NCBI GenBank assembly: GCA_035533075.1
Contig: DATLUO010000219.1
Span: 1 to 51,432, forward strand
Direction of reading: 5' to 3'
DNA from: Pirellulales bacterium
Lineage (GTDB): Bacteria > Planctomycetota > Planctomycetia > Pirellulales > JAICIG01
Length of the DNA stretch: 51,432 bases
Both the position numbers and the translations under genes were made by a program. Positions within the stretch are counted from its first letter, which is position 1, and every line of letters begins with the position of its first letter. Shown here piece after piece: positions 1 through 7,767 of the stretch. The notes under the pieces were generated by a model. The model saw only the letters and a program-made list of their open reading frames with translations, did no database searches and had not been told where the DNA came from.

Positions 1-601
1 AGGAATAGGCCGGCGACCGGTTCCATGCGCCGTTTTGCCCCGCGTTCGTCGCGTAATGCGCGTGCGCAAAAAAAATCGTGGGGCTGAACTGGCCGGCGTC
101 GGTCGGATTGTCGCTGGGACCACTGTAGCGGTGTAAGGCAAAACCGTTGCTGCCGCCGGTGGCAGAGGGGCAAAGAAAAACGGGCAGCTTCGTCGCCACC
201 AGCGCGGCGTTCTGGGGCGCCCAACAGGGGAGGTTGAGGTTCAGGCTCTGATACAGGGCGTGCTGCTCGACGTAAGGAAGCAACAGCGTGCCCCAGCCCC
301 ACCCCGTCAATCCGTTTGAGCCGTCGTCGGGATACGCGAGGCCGTAGGCGGTGCCTGACTGTCTCGCTGACGTGAGCAGGTACGACGGCGGGAATACTTT
401 GGTAACGCTTTCATAGTTGGCCAGGGCGACTCCGATTTGCTTGAGGTTGTTGACGCACTGCGCGCGTCGCGCCGACTCGCGTGCCGCTTGCACTGCCGGT
501 AGCAGCAGGCCCACCAGCAGTCCGATGATGGCGATGACCACCAGCAGTTCGACAAGGGTAAACGCACGGCGTCCACGGCGGCTGATTTCCACGGGTTCCA
601 C
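1..601 (-). CDS. DUF1559 family pseudopilin-like protein (3' end cut by window edge)
   Basis: The minus-strand frame from the GTG at 601 opens with a basic stretch and the type IV pilin signal FTLVELLVVIAIIGLL, then LLPAVQAARESARRAQCVNNLKQIG and a tryptophan/glycine-rich body (GWGWGTLLLPYVEQHALYQSLN). This is the planctomycete DUF1559 layout: prepilin N-terminal methylation helix followed by a secreted beta-rich domain; many paralogues occur per genome and their substrate is unknown. The start is chosen because AGGAGGT lies 7 bases upstream of GTG 601; a second in-frame GTG is at 592. About 200 codons are visible and the frame is open at the window edge. The family assignment is firm; the exact role (surface or pseudopilus structure) is inference. 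Confidence 0.9.
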   Translation of the reverse strand, partial: MEPVEISRRGRRAFTLVELLVVIAIIGLLVGLLLPAVQAARESARRAQCVNNLKQIGVALANYESVTKVFPPSYLLTSARQSGTAYGLAYPDDGSNGLTGWGWGTLLLPYVEQHALYQSLNLNLPCWAPQNAALVATKLPVFLCPSATGGSNGFALHRYSGPSDNPTDAGQFSPTIFFAHAHYATNAGQNGAWNRSPAYS

Positions 602-935
602 GAAGCACACCTCCTGTTTTTGAACGGCAAAACAAACTTTTGGTCACTCAAAAAGAACGACGCCGAGCAGTGTACCAGGTGCTTTTTGATTCGTCAAACA
701 TTATTTTGCCAGGTCGAAAAACTGCCTCGCGGGAGGCCGTGCCGAAGAGCACAGTCCACGTATCGCGGCACCCAAACCACGCGATTTGCCCACTTGCCCA
801 AAAAAAACCTTGACCGGTCTCTTTTTGGCTGCATAGACTTAACTGGATGATGCCGATGAAACAAACGGCACCATCCTCCTGGTCCAGGCAAGTGGTCCGG
901 TTTCGAGATTCGGGCAGGCGACAGGAGGCAAGAGA
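602..935. other. Intergenic region between divergent genes
   Basis: This 334-base stretch separates the minus-strand DUF1559 gene from the plus-strand gene at 936. I see no convincing coding frame in it. It must carry the promoters of both genes. The only readable candidate is the plus-strand pair listed separately at 810-839. Confidence 0.6.
810..839 (+). promoter_or_regulatory. Candidate sigma-70-type promoter for the 936 gene
   Basis: TTGACC (810-815) and TAGACT (834-839) are separated by 18 bases, about 100 bases upstream of the 936 gene. Planctomycete promoters are poorly defined, so this is only a pattern match. Confidence 0.3.
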
Positions 936-1475
936 GTGGACATAAAGCGTTCGCACACGGTTCTTTACCGCTTTTTCTCAGGGCTGGCCGAGTACACCTT
1001 CGAAGCTCGGCTGGGCGTGGCCGACCCTCCGCTGGTCGACTACATTGCCTTGCTGTTGACCCGCTTCATGCACTGCGACGCCATCTACCAGGTCCGCAAT
1101 CCCTCTGGGCGACGCCTGGAAGAGGTGGCCCAGATGCTCGTGGAGGCAGACGCGCGAATCGGCAACCCGCGGCGAGAAGTCCACCGGCACATCGGCGACT
1201 TCACGCTGTTTTGGACGGGCGTGTATCCAGAGGCGTTGCGGCGACTAAAAGACGCCTCGCGGCTCGATTACTTCGTCGACTATTGCGAGCAGGGCAAGCG
1301 CGCCTACCACATCGCGGCCACGATCGAGACCGCCGGGAACGCCCAGGAGAACGAAGTGCTCGAACGGTTGAGCCACGACTTTGAGCTTTGCGCTTTCGGG
1401 CTGGGCGAGCTCCGCCGCGAATGGGAACGCCGCGATCCCGAGGGCGGCCTGTCGGGGCCGATCATCATCAACTAG
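936..1475 (+). CDS. Conserved hypothetical protein, 179 residues
   Basis: The GTG start at 936 has AGGAGG 7 bases upstream. The protein is soluble, charged and largely helical, with no signal peptide or membrane segment. Recognisable stretches are FTLFWTGVYPEALRRL and FVDYCEQGKRAYHIA in the middle and a C-terminal helix followed by LSGPIIIN. I do not recognise a named domain. Its stop overlaps the stop of the convergent deoC gene by 4 bases, so the two transcripts meet tail to tail with no room for a separate terminator. Strong ribosome-binding site and sensible composition make it a real gene; function unknown. Confidence 0.8.
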   Translation: MDIKRSHTVLYRFFSGLAEYTFEARLGVADPPLVDYIALLLTRFMHCDAIYQVRNPSGRRLEEVAQMLVEADARIGNPRREVHRHIGDFTLFWTGVYPEALRRLKDASRLDYFVDYCEQGKRAYHIAATIETAGNAQENEVLERLSHDFELCAFGLGELRREWERRDPEGGLSGPIIIN

Positions 1476-2164
1476 CTAGCGGGCAAACCGAGCCGCCTTC
1501 GACATTCGTCGAGCATTTCCTTGGTCCGGCTGGCGCCGCAACGGCTGACGCCCAAGTCTCGCACCTTCAGCAGCGTGTCGAGATCGCGCACCCCGCCGGC
1601 CGCCTTCACTTGCACCCGCGGGGCGGCGTGTTTTCGCATCAGCGCCAGGTCTTCCATCGTCGCGCCGCCGCTCGCGTAACCGGTCGAGGTCTTCACCCAA
1701 TCGGCGGCAAGCTCGCTGCAGATTTCACAGAGCCGGATTTTCTGGGCGTCGTTGAGGTAGCAGTTCTCGAAGATCACTTTGACCTTTTTGCGGGCGGCGT
1801 GCGTCTCTTCGACGACGGCGCGGATGTCGTCGCGCACATAGTCCCAATTTCCGCTGAGCACCTGCGAGATATTCACCACCATGTCGAGCTCCTGGCCTCC
1901 GTCGGCCAGCGCCTGCCTGGTTTCGGCGAGCTTGACCGCGGTGGTGTGGCCGCCGTGGGGAAAGCCGATCGTCGTGCTCGCCTTCACGCCCGACACGGCC
2001 AGCAGCTCGGCGCAGCGGTGCAGGTAATACGGCATGATGCAGACGCTGGCCACCTGATAGTCCACCGCCAATTGGCAGCCGGCATCGAGTTCGGCCGTCG
2101 TCAGCGTGGGGTTGAGCAGCGAGTGGTCGATCATGCCGGCAATCTGAGCGTAAGTGTAGTTCAT
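1472..2164 (-). CDS. deoC: Deoxyribose-phosphate aldolase
   Basis: The product (230 residues) matches the DeoC class I aldolase, which cleaves 2-deoxyribose 5-phosphate to glyceraldehyde 3-phosphate and acetaldehyde in nucleoside salvage. Visible motifs: IDHSLLNPTLT at the N-terminus, the Schiff-base lysine in DWVKTSTGYASGGAT, the second conserved lysine in VQVKAAGGVRD, and the phosphate-binding glycine loop around VSRCGASRTKEML. Length is normal for bacterial DeoC. It is a single gene, divergent from the MmgE/PrpD gene and convergent with the 936 gene; no other deo genes are adjacent. Confidence 0.95.
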   Translation of the reverse strand: MNYTYAQIAGMIDHSLLNPTLTTAELDAGCQLAVDYQVASVCIMPYYLHRCAELLAVSGVKASTTIGFPHGGHTTAVKLAETRQALADGGQELDMVVNISQVLSGNWDYVRDDIRAVVEETHAARKKVKVIFENCYLNDAQKIRLCEICSELAADWVKTSTGYASGGATMEDLALMRKHAAPRVQVKAAGGVRDLDTLLKVRDLGVSRCGASRTKEMLDECRRRLGLPAS

Positions 2165-2282
2165 AGCGGCAGTATATGCCTCGAGCGCCTTCAGTGGCAG
2201 ACTTGTTAACCGCGGCGGGGTTCAGGCGGCGCAGCACATCGAAGCACTGGCCTTCGGTGCCGTCGCTTCGTAACGTGGTGAT

Positions 2283-3875
2283 ATGAACATCCTCCTCCCC
2301 CACGACGGAAACCAGGCCCGCGGGCTGGCTGGTTTCGCCATCGACTTTCTGGCCGGCAAGTTCGATCCGCCGGGCGAGCGGGCGCTGCGGATGGTCGATC
2401 GCTTCCATCTCGACAGCATGGCCTGCGGCGTCTCCGCGATCGCCTGCGGCACGAACGCGCCGAATGTGCTCCGCAGCGAGGCCTGGGAGTACGCTCATCC
2501 GCTAGGCGTGCCGTGCTTTGCCTCGCAAATCAAGGTGATGTCCGAAAAGGCGGTGCTGGCCAATTGCTCGGCCGTGCGCGAATGGGACGCCAACGGCACC
2601 AACTTCGGCTACGATCCTTCGCGCGGCGCCACGGCCGGCGAATTCGGACACAACGACTTTTATCCGGTCGCCGTGGCCGCCGCCCAGCAGCGCGGGCTCG
2701 ACGGTCGCGCCACCTTGCGGGCCATGCTGCTCATCGACGAAATCCGCGGCCGTCTGGCGGAGGTCTTTTCACTCAAAGACCACAAGATCGATCATGTCGT
2801 CCACGGCGCGATCGCGTCGGCGGCCGTGTATGGCGCGATGATGGGCGCCACAGTCGACCAGATCGAGTCGGCGCTGGGACTGTTGGTGGCTCATTACGTT
2901 CCCTTCCGGGCCATCCGGGCAGGCAAGCAGCTTTCCGATTCGAAGGGCGCCTCGGCGGCGATTAGCGCCGAGATGGCGGTGGCCAGCGTGCGGCGTGCTC
3001 TGCGCGGCTTCGTGGGACCGGCCGACATCTTCCGCAATCCCGAAGCGATCTTTTGCCTGTTCGAGCCGCCGGCCAAGCCAGGCAGCAGCCCTTTCGACCT
3101 GCGGCTGACGGCTTCGGGCGACGACTTTGCCGTGATGGGCATGCACTTCAAGCTCGGCCTCTACGAGCACCAATCGGCCGGCGCGATCCAGGGCCTGATG
3201 GATCTGCTCCAGCAACATCCGCAACTGCTCGACGACGAACGGCAGCTTCGCAAAGTGCGGATCAGCATCTATCAGCCGGCCTTCGGCATCATCGGCGACC
3301 CGGCCAAGCGCGACCCGCGCACGCGGCAAAGCGCCGACCACTCGATGGTCTACATCATCGCCACGCTGTTGCGAAAGGCGTTCGAGACGAAGCAAGCCGG
3401 CTGGCGCGAGCTGCTGCTGATGCCGGCCGATTACGACGACACGAGCCTCGTTCATCCGCTGACGCGGCGGCTGATGGAGCGGATTGAGTTCCGCCACGGC
3501 GGCCGCGACTATGACGAAAAATACCCCAATGGCATTCCCACCACGCTGGAGATCGAGCACGACCAGCTAGGCCGTTTATCCAGCGGGCTGGTGATGTACC
3601 CGGCCGGGCACGCACGCAACGCGACAACCGACTTGGACGGGCTGCTGGCCCACAAATTTCGCTTACTGGCATCGTTGGGCGTCGTTGACGTCGACGCGCT
3701 ATATCAGCGGTTCACGAACCTGAGCGAGAAGTCGGCGCGGGAGATTGCGGCGATTTATGACTTTGAGTTGATTGGCCGCATAGCGGCCACAGAGTTTAGC
3801 CGTGGGCGCGAGCCCACGGACGACGTTGCAAATCCCTCGGCGGAGCCGCGTAGCGGCGGCAGAATACGCGAGTGA
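2283..3875 (+). CDS. MmgE/PrpD family protein (2-methylcitrate dehydratase-like)
   Basis: The 530-residue product resembles the MmgE/PrpD family, whose founder dehydrates 2-methylcitrate in propionate catabolism. Family-like segments include DRFHLDSMACGVSAI near the N-terminus, NGTNFGYDPSRGATAGEFGHNDF, the helical DHKIDHVVHGAIASAA segment and the C-terminal DHSMVYIIATLL. No prpB/prpC partner is nearby, so the true substrate is uncertain. The last ~30 residues (from about ATEFSRGREP) have odd composition because they are encoded by two palindromic repeats (3800-3819 and the left arm of 3844-3898); the ancestral C-terminus was probably near DFELIGRIA. ATG 2283 is used; its ribosome-binding site is weak. 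Confidence 0.85.
   Translation: MNILLPHDGNQARGLAGFAIDFLAGKFDPPGERALRMVDRFHLDSMACGVSAIACGTNAPNVLRSEAWEYAHPLGVPCFASQIKVMSEKAVLANCSAVREWDANGTNFGYDPSRGATAGEFGHNDFYPVAVAAAQQRGLDGRATLRAMLLIDEIRGRLAEVFSLKDHKIDHVVHGAIASAAVYGAMMGATVDQIESALGLLVAHYVPFRAIRAGKQLSDSKGASAAISAEMAVASVRRALRGFVGPADIFRNPEAIFCLFEPPAKPGSSPFDLRLTASGDDFAVMGMHFKLGLYEHQSAGAIQGLMDLLQQHPQLLDDERQLRKVRISIYQPAFGIIGDPAKRDPRTRQSADHSMVYIIATLLRKAFETKQAGWRELLLMPADYDDTSLVHPLTRRLMERIEFRHGGRDYDEKYPNGIPTTLEIEHDQLGRLSSGLVMYPAGHARNATTDLDGLLAHKFRLLASLGVVDVDALYQRFTNLSEKSAREIAAIYDFELIGRIAATEFSRGREPTDDVANPSAEPRSGGRIRE
3800..3819. repeat. Perfect palindrome inside the end of the PrpD gene
   Basis: CCGTGGGCGCGAGCCCACGG has 8-base perfect arms around GCGA. 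It lies in the final codons of the PrpD-family gene and resembles dispersed REP-like elements rather than coding sequence. Confidence 0.8.
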
Positions 3876-3898
3876 ACCTCTGTCGCCGCTACGCGGCT
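3844..3898. repeat. Inverted repeat spanning the PrpD stop codon (possible terminator hairpin)
   Basis: Left arm 3844-3863 and right arm 3879-3898 are 20 bases each with one mismatch; the stop codon (3873-3875) sits in the loop. The hairpin could end transcription, but no T tract follows. It reads as a second REP-like element downstream of the palindrome at 3800. Confidence 0.75.
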
Positions 3899-4000
3899 TT
3901 GTTGGCACTCGCCGAATGTTACCGTGGGTTTGCATCAACTAGATCATACCCGGTAGGCTGACCCGCTGGAACCGATGATGAGCCGTTGGGAGCCTCAACG

Positions 4001-5038
4001 ATGACTGTTCATAGCCTCTATTTTCCAGCGATCTGTTTGGTGGCACTAGCCTTTCATGTTGCCCCGGTTCGCGTCGCGGCCCAGAGCGGCGGCGACGACG
4101 CAACGGCGATCGCTCCGCCGGCGGGCCTGTTTGTCTGCCGAGGTCCAAGTCCGACGCCCGAAAAGGAAGTCGATTTTCCCTTTATCGACGGCTGGCTGGT
4201 GCGGCCCGGCTGGAACCGGGTCGAACCCAAGGAAGGCGAATTCGACTTCAGTTACATCGACGCTGAGATTGCACTGGCGAAGCGGCTGAAGAAGAAGATC
4301 ACGCTTTGCGTGTTGGGCGGACCGCAGACCCCGGCCTGGGTGTTTGAAGCCGGCGCGCCGGAATTCGACTATTCCATGCCGTTCGGCAGGATACGGTCGG
4401 CGAAGATTCCACCGCTTTGGAATGAGGTCTATTTGCAAAAGTGGACGGCGCTCATCCGCGCCTTTGGCGAAAAGTATGGCGACAATGAGACGGTCCTGCT
4501 GGTCCATATCACGGGCGCGACCGCCAACGGGCTGGAGATGCAACTGCCGTTCATGCGCAGAGACCGCGAGCGGTGGCAGATGCTGGGTTTCACACCGGAG
4601 AAGGTGATTGCCGCCTGGAAGCCAATCATCGACACGTTTGCCGAGGCGTTCCCCGGCAAGCCGCTCGACATCGACATTCATCCCGTGTTGGGAACCGACC
4701 GGGTGGCCGAGGAGGTGGCCGCTTACGGCTCCGCGAGGTTGGGCCGGCGGTTCGGCATCTTTTCCGGCTGGCTGAGCGGCCGCAGCCCCGAACAGGACCG
4801 GCACCACGCGGGCATGTTGGCCCTGGCCGAGAAATACGGCCCCAAGGGATTCGCCGCCTTTCAGATGATCGCCAGCGAGTCGCGCACACCGCAGCAGTTT
4901 GCCGAGGGCGGCATAAAAACCGCTATCAACCAGGGACTATCCTGGAACGCGCACTACTTCGAGATTTGGGAGCTCGATGCCATGAACCCCGAACTGCACG
5001 CGATGCTGACGGAGATGGCGGTCAAAGTGAAGAAGTAA
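4001..5038 (+). CDS. Secreted glycoside-hydrolase-like TIM-barrel protein
   Basis: The product (345 residues from ATG 4001; an upstream TTG at 3986 is less likely) begins with a signal peptide (LYFPAICLVALAFHV ending near VAAQ). The mature part resembles the catalytic barrel of beta-galactosidase/GH42-GH5-like enzymes: FPFIDGWLVRPGWNRVEP, then FDFSYIDAEIALAKRLKKKI, a central VLLVHITGATANGLEMQLPF, and near the C-terminus SWNAHYFEIWELD, where a catalytic glutamate is expected. The substrate cannot be told. It is followed on the minus strand by gene debris and stands alone transcriptionally. Confidence 0.7.
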   Translation: MTVHSLYFPAICLVALAFHVAPVRVAAQSGGDDATAIAPPAGLFVCRGPSPTPEKEVDFPFIDGWLVRPGWNRVEPKEGEFDFSYIDAEIALAKRLKKKITLCVLGGPQTPAWVFEAGAPEFDYSMPFGRIRSAKIPPLWNEVYLQKWTALIRAFGEKYGDNETVLLVHITGATANGLEMQLPFMRRDRERWQMLGFTPEKVIAAWKPIIDTFAEAFPGKPLDIDIHPVLGTDRVAEEVAAYGSARLGRRFGIFSGWLSGRSPEQDRHHAGMLALAEKYGPKGFAAFQMIASESRTPQQFAEGGIKTAINQGLSWNAHYFEIWELDAMNPELHAMLTEMAVKVKK

Positions 5039-5048
5039 GCACGGCCCG

Positions 5049-5400
5049 TCACACTCCCAAGGGAAAATCCGTCGCATCAAGCCAATCTTCGAGGGCCGAC
5101 CACTGCCGGTCTTCGTCCGCGGCGTCCGCGCCGCTGGGCGGATGCGTGGCGCCCACCTTTGGCGGGCGCAGGCGGATGTTCTCGGCGCGGAGCGGAGGAG
5201 AGCCGATCTCGGCGCCGCGCCGATAAACCGGTCGAGCTGTTCGCCTGTAGTGTGAACTCTTTGACCACCAGGCGGCGCGTGAGCACGTAGCAGCGAAACA
5301 GCATCAGGGCCGGCACCACATGGTTGAACCAGTCTTCCAGGGTTGTCTGCCCGTGCTCGACGGCCAGTGCCGGATAGCGAAAGGTGTTTGGCCCATCGGC
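5049..5400 (-). pseudogene. Degraded gene remnant, frameshifted
   Basis: On the minus strand, one frame reads like protein from about 5400 to 5240 (FRYPALAVEHGQTTLEDWF, then ALMLFRCYVLTRRLVVKEF). A second frame continues briefly (TTGEQLDRFIG), and a third carries RAENIRLRPPKVGATHPPSG and SALEDWLDATDFPLGV to a TGA at 5049-5051. Three consecutive frames making sense in order suggests a decayed gene with at least two frameshifts, 5'-truncated. I do not recognise the family. It overlaps the upstream region of the redoxin gene on the other strand. Confidence 0.4.
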
Positions 5401-5469
5401 TGTTCCCAACAGCGCGCCGTTTGCTACCATGAAGCCGGACTGATCACCGGCCCTCACCAGGAGAAAAAC

Positions 5470-6060
5470 ATGGCCCGAACACCCAGCACGATGTTGCCGC
5501 TTGGCACCCAGGCCCCTGATTTTTCGCTGCCGAACATCGACGGCCGCACCGTCTCGCTGGCCGATTTCCAGGACGCGCCGGCGCTGGTCGTCGCGTTTAT
5601 CTGCAACCACTGTCCGTTCGTGAAACACGTCGCGCCCGAGCTGGCGCGGCTGGCGCGAGACTATCAGGCGCGCGGCGTGGCCGTGGTGGCCATCAATTCC
5701 AACGACGTGGCCTCCTTTCCCGACGACGCCCCGCCCAAGATGGCCGAAGAGGCCAAGAGCCGCGGTTACACGTTCCCTTATCTCTACGACGCGACGCAAG
5801 CCGTGGCCAAAGCCTATCGCGCGGCCTGCACGCCCGACTTTTATCTGTTCGATAAGGCACAGCGATTGGCCTATCGCGGGCAGCTTGACGCCAGTCGTCC
5901 CGACAGCGGCGTGCCGTTGACGGGGGCCGACCTGCGGGCGGCCCTCGACGCCGTGCTGGCCGGCAAGTCGCCTTCGCCCGACCAGAAGCCGAGCATCGGC
6001 TGCAACATCAAGTGGCAGGCCGGCAACGAGCCCGACTACTACGGGCACATCGCGAGCTAA
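5470..6060 (+). CDS. Thioredoxin-fold redoxin (AhpC/TSA-like)
   Basis: The product (196 residues) has the redoxin layout: LGTQAPDFSLPNIDGRTVSL, then FICNHCPFVKHVAPEL, where Cys-Asn-His-Cys is the likely CxxC active site, VVAINSNDVASFPDDAP, and a cis-proline-like segment AACTPDFYLFD. Such cytosolic thioredoxin-family proteins reduce peroxides or disulfides; the partner is unknown. ATG 5470 is preceded by AGGAG at a proper distance; the open frame extends further upstream but without protein-like sequence. The next gene starts 13 bases downstream, so the two are probably cotranscribed. Confidence 0.9.
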   Translation: MARTPSTMLPLGTQAPDFSLPNIDGRTVSLADFQDAPALVVAFICNHCPFVKHVAPELARLARDYQARGVAVVAINSNDVASFPDDAPPKMAEEAKSRGYTFPYLYDATQAVAKAYRAACTPDFYLFDKAQRLAYRGQLDASRPDSGVPLTGADLRAALDAVLAGKSPSPDQKPSIGCNIKWQAGNEPDYYGHIAS

Positions 6061-6073
6061 GGATTTTTGGCGC

Positions 6074-6931
6074 ATGCCAGTCTCACCGTACAGACGCCGC
6101 AGGGCAGCGCGTGGATGGTGGTTTCTTCTGCCGGGCCTCATAATCTTGGCCTGCTCGGTCGGCGTCGGACCCGCTGAGGCCTACCCGCCCGGCAGGCTCA
6201 CGCCGGTCGCCAAGATCAAGCTGTTTGTGCCCACGTACTTTTACCCGGCCGGCGAGGGACTGAAAGAATGGGAGCGGCTGATCTCCGCCGCCCAAACGGT
6301 CCCGATCGTCGCAATCGCCAACCCGGCCAGCGGGCCCGGCGACCAGGACGACCCGAATCATGCCAACATCATTGGCCGCGCGACGCAGGCGGGCGTCACC
6401 GTGATTGGTTACGTGAGCACGCAATACACCAAGAAGCCGCGGGAGCAGGTCAAGGCCGAGGTCGATCGTTGGACGCAGCTTTACCCGGCGATCCAGGGCA
6501 TCTTTTTCGACGAACAGTCGAGCGACGCCGCTCAGGTGGACTACTATCGCGAGCTGTTCGATTACGCCCGCAAGAAAATCAAAAACGGCTTCGTGGCTTC
6601 CAATCCCGGCGTGGCCTGCGACGTGGCCTACTTGACGGTGGCCCGGCCGGACCTGATTTGTGTCTTCGAGCATCACCAGGGATTCGAGGAGTTTAACCCG
6701 CCGACCGGATGGGGCGACGATGCACGACGCCACGCGGCCGTGGTCCCCTATCAGACGGCCGATGCCGCTCAGATGCGCGATCGCCTGCGTCGCACGGCGC
6801 AACTGCACCTGGGCTACTTTTATGCCACCGACGACGGCGGCGCCAACCCCTGGGACCGCCTGCCGACCTACTGGGACGACGAAGTCGCCGCGGTGCGAGA
6901 ATTGAACCGTGCCCGGAACGGCCGAGAATGA
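6074..6931 (+). CDS. Spherulation-specific family 4-like secreted protein
   Basis: The product (285 residues) has an N-terminal hydrophobic export segment (WWFLLPGLIILACSVGV) and then KIKLFVPTYFYPAGEGLKEW, VPIVAIANPASGPG, VIGYVSTQYTKK, YPAIQGIFFDEQSSD and FVASNPGVACDVAYL. This order matches the spherulin-4 family, a TIM-barrel of the endo-alpha-galactosaminidase-like clan. In bacteria it is often an extracytoplasmic glycan-active protein. It sits 13 bases after the redoxin gene. Activity is inferred from fold only. Confidence 0.8.
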   Translation: MPVSPYRRRRAARGWWFLLPGLIILACSVGVGPAEAYPPGRLTPVAKIKLFVPTYFYPAGEGLKEWERLISAAQTVPIVAIANPASGPGDQDDPNHANIIGRATQAGVTVIGYVSTQYTKKPREQVKAEVDRWTQLYPAIQGIFFDEQSSDAAQVDYYRELFDYARKKIKNGFVASNPGVACDVAYLTVARPDLICVFEHHQGFEEFNPPTGWGDDARRHAAVVPYQTADAAQMRDRLRRTAQLHLGYFYATDDGGANPWDRLPTYWDDEVAAVRELNRARNGRE

Positions 6932-7019
6932 GACGCTTTGCGCGGTAAGGGTTCTGGACAAACCCCGTCGTCCATGCCAGAATGGGGCCGCTTTGCCCCC
7001 CGCTTTCTGGTGATTTTCC

Positions 7020-7658
7020 ATGTCACGCGGCCCGATGTTCAGCTCCGGCGATGGGGCCGGGGCGCCCGAGGCGACGTCGCTCAGCCTGCTTGAACGCCTG
7101 CGCACGCAATCGCCGGACGCCTGGCGCTCGCTGGTGGCGATCTACAGCCCCTTGATCTACCGCTGGTGCCGGCGGATGGGCGTGGCGAGCAGCGAGGCGG
7201 CCGATGTTTCGCAGGAAGTTTTCCGCTCTGTGGCGCGGCAGGTCGGCGAGTTCCGCCACAGCCGGCCGGACGATTCGTTCCGCGGCTGGCTCTATACCAT
7301 CACTCAAAACAAGGCGCGCGATCACCTTCGCCGCCGCCGGGCCCAGCCGCAGGCCGTCGGCGGCAGCGAGGCCCAACTCCAGCTCGCCGCTTTGGCCGAC
7401 CTTGCGGCTGAGGACGACTTTTCCACCGACGACAGCGGCTCAGCGGACGACGACCAGAGGCTGCTCGTTGTCCAGGTGCTCGAACAATTGAGCGGCGAAT
7501 TCGGCCAGCCGGCTATAACTGCTTTTTGGCGAATGGTCGTCGATGGCCACGCCGCAGCCGACATTGCCCGCGATTTGAACATCAGCCCGAAGGCCGTTCG
7601 CCAGGCAAAGTATCGCGTTTTGCAGCGGCTGCGAGAGGAATTGAAGGAGCTGGAGTGA
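7020..7658 (+). CDS. ECF-type RNA polymerase sigma factor
   Basis: The product (212 residues) has sigma region 2 (DAWRSLVAIYSPLIYRWC, then AADVSQEVFRSVARQVGEF and SFRGWLYTITQNKARDHLRR) and region 4 with a helix-turn-helix (AADIARDLNISPKAVRQAKY). It would direct RNA polymerase to a specific regulon. The next gene, 109 bases downstream, encodes a membrane Ser/Thr kinase whose N-terminus carries an anti-sigma-like zinc-finger signature. Planctomycete ECF factors are known to sit beside such kinases, so the pair probably forms one signalling unit. Start ATG 7020 was taken; an internal ATG 15 bases later (7035) is possible. Confidence 0.92.
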   Translation: MSRGPMFSSGDGAGAPEATSLSLLERLRTQSPDAWRSLVAIYSPLIYRWCRRMGVASSEAADVSQEVFRSVARQVGEFRHSRPDDSFRGWLYTITQNKARDHLRRRRAQPQAVGGSEAQLQLAALADLAAEDDFSTDDSGSADDDQRLLVVQVLEQLSGEFGQPAITAFWRMVVDGHAAADIARDLNISPKAVRQAKYRVLQRLREELKELE

Positions 7659-7670
7659 CCCGCGTCACGG

Positions 7671-7704
7671 CAATCCAAGATCCAAAATCGAAAATCCAAA
7701 ATCC
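7671..7704. repeat. CCAAAATC-type dispersed repeat
   Basis: Tandem variants of the unit TCCAAAATC(G) lie in the spacer between the sigma factor and the kinase gene. The same unit recurs at 27966-27997, 34419-34446 (inverted) and 34474-34507. Confidence 0.85.
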
Positions 7705-7767
7705 GGCGTGGCGCTCGTGCGTTGTTCTTTATAGGTGAGCATACCATCCATTTCCAAGGTCCCGGCC

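Noticed and set aside
5077-6141. 354-residue minus-strand open frame opposite the redoxin gene
   Set aside because: Most of it is the complement of the redoxin gene; only its 3' part (5049-5400 region) carries possible gene debris, listed separately.
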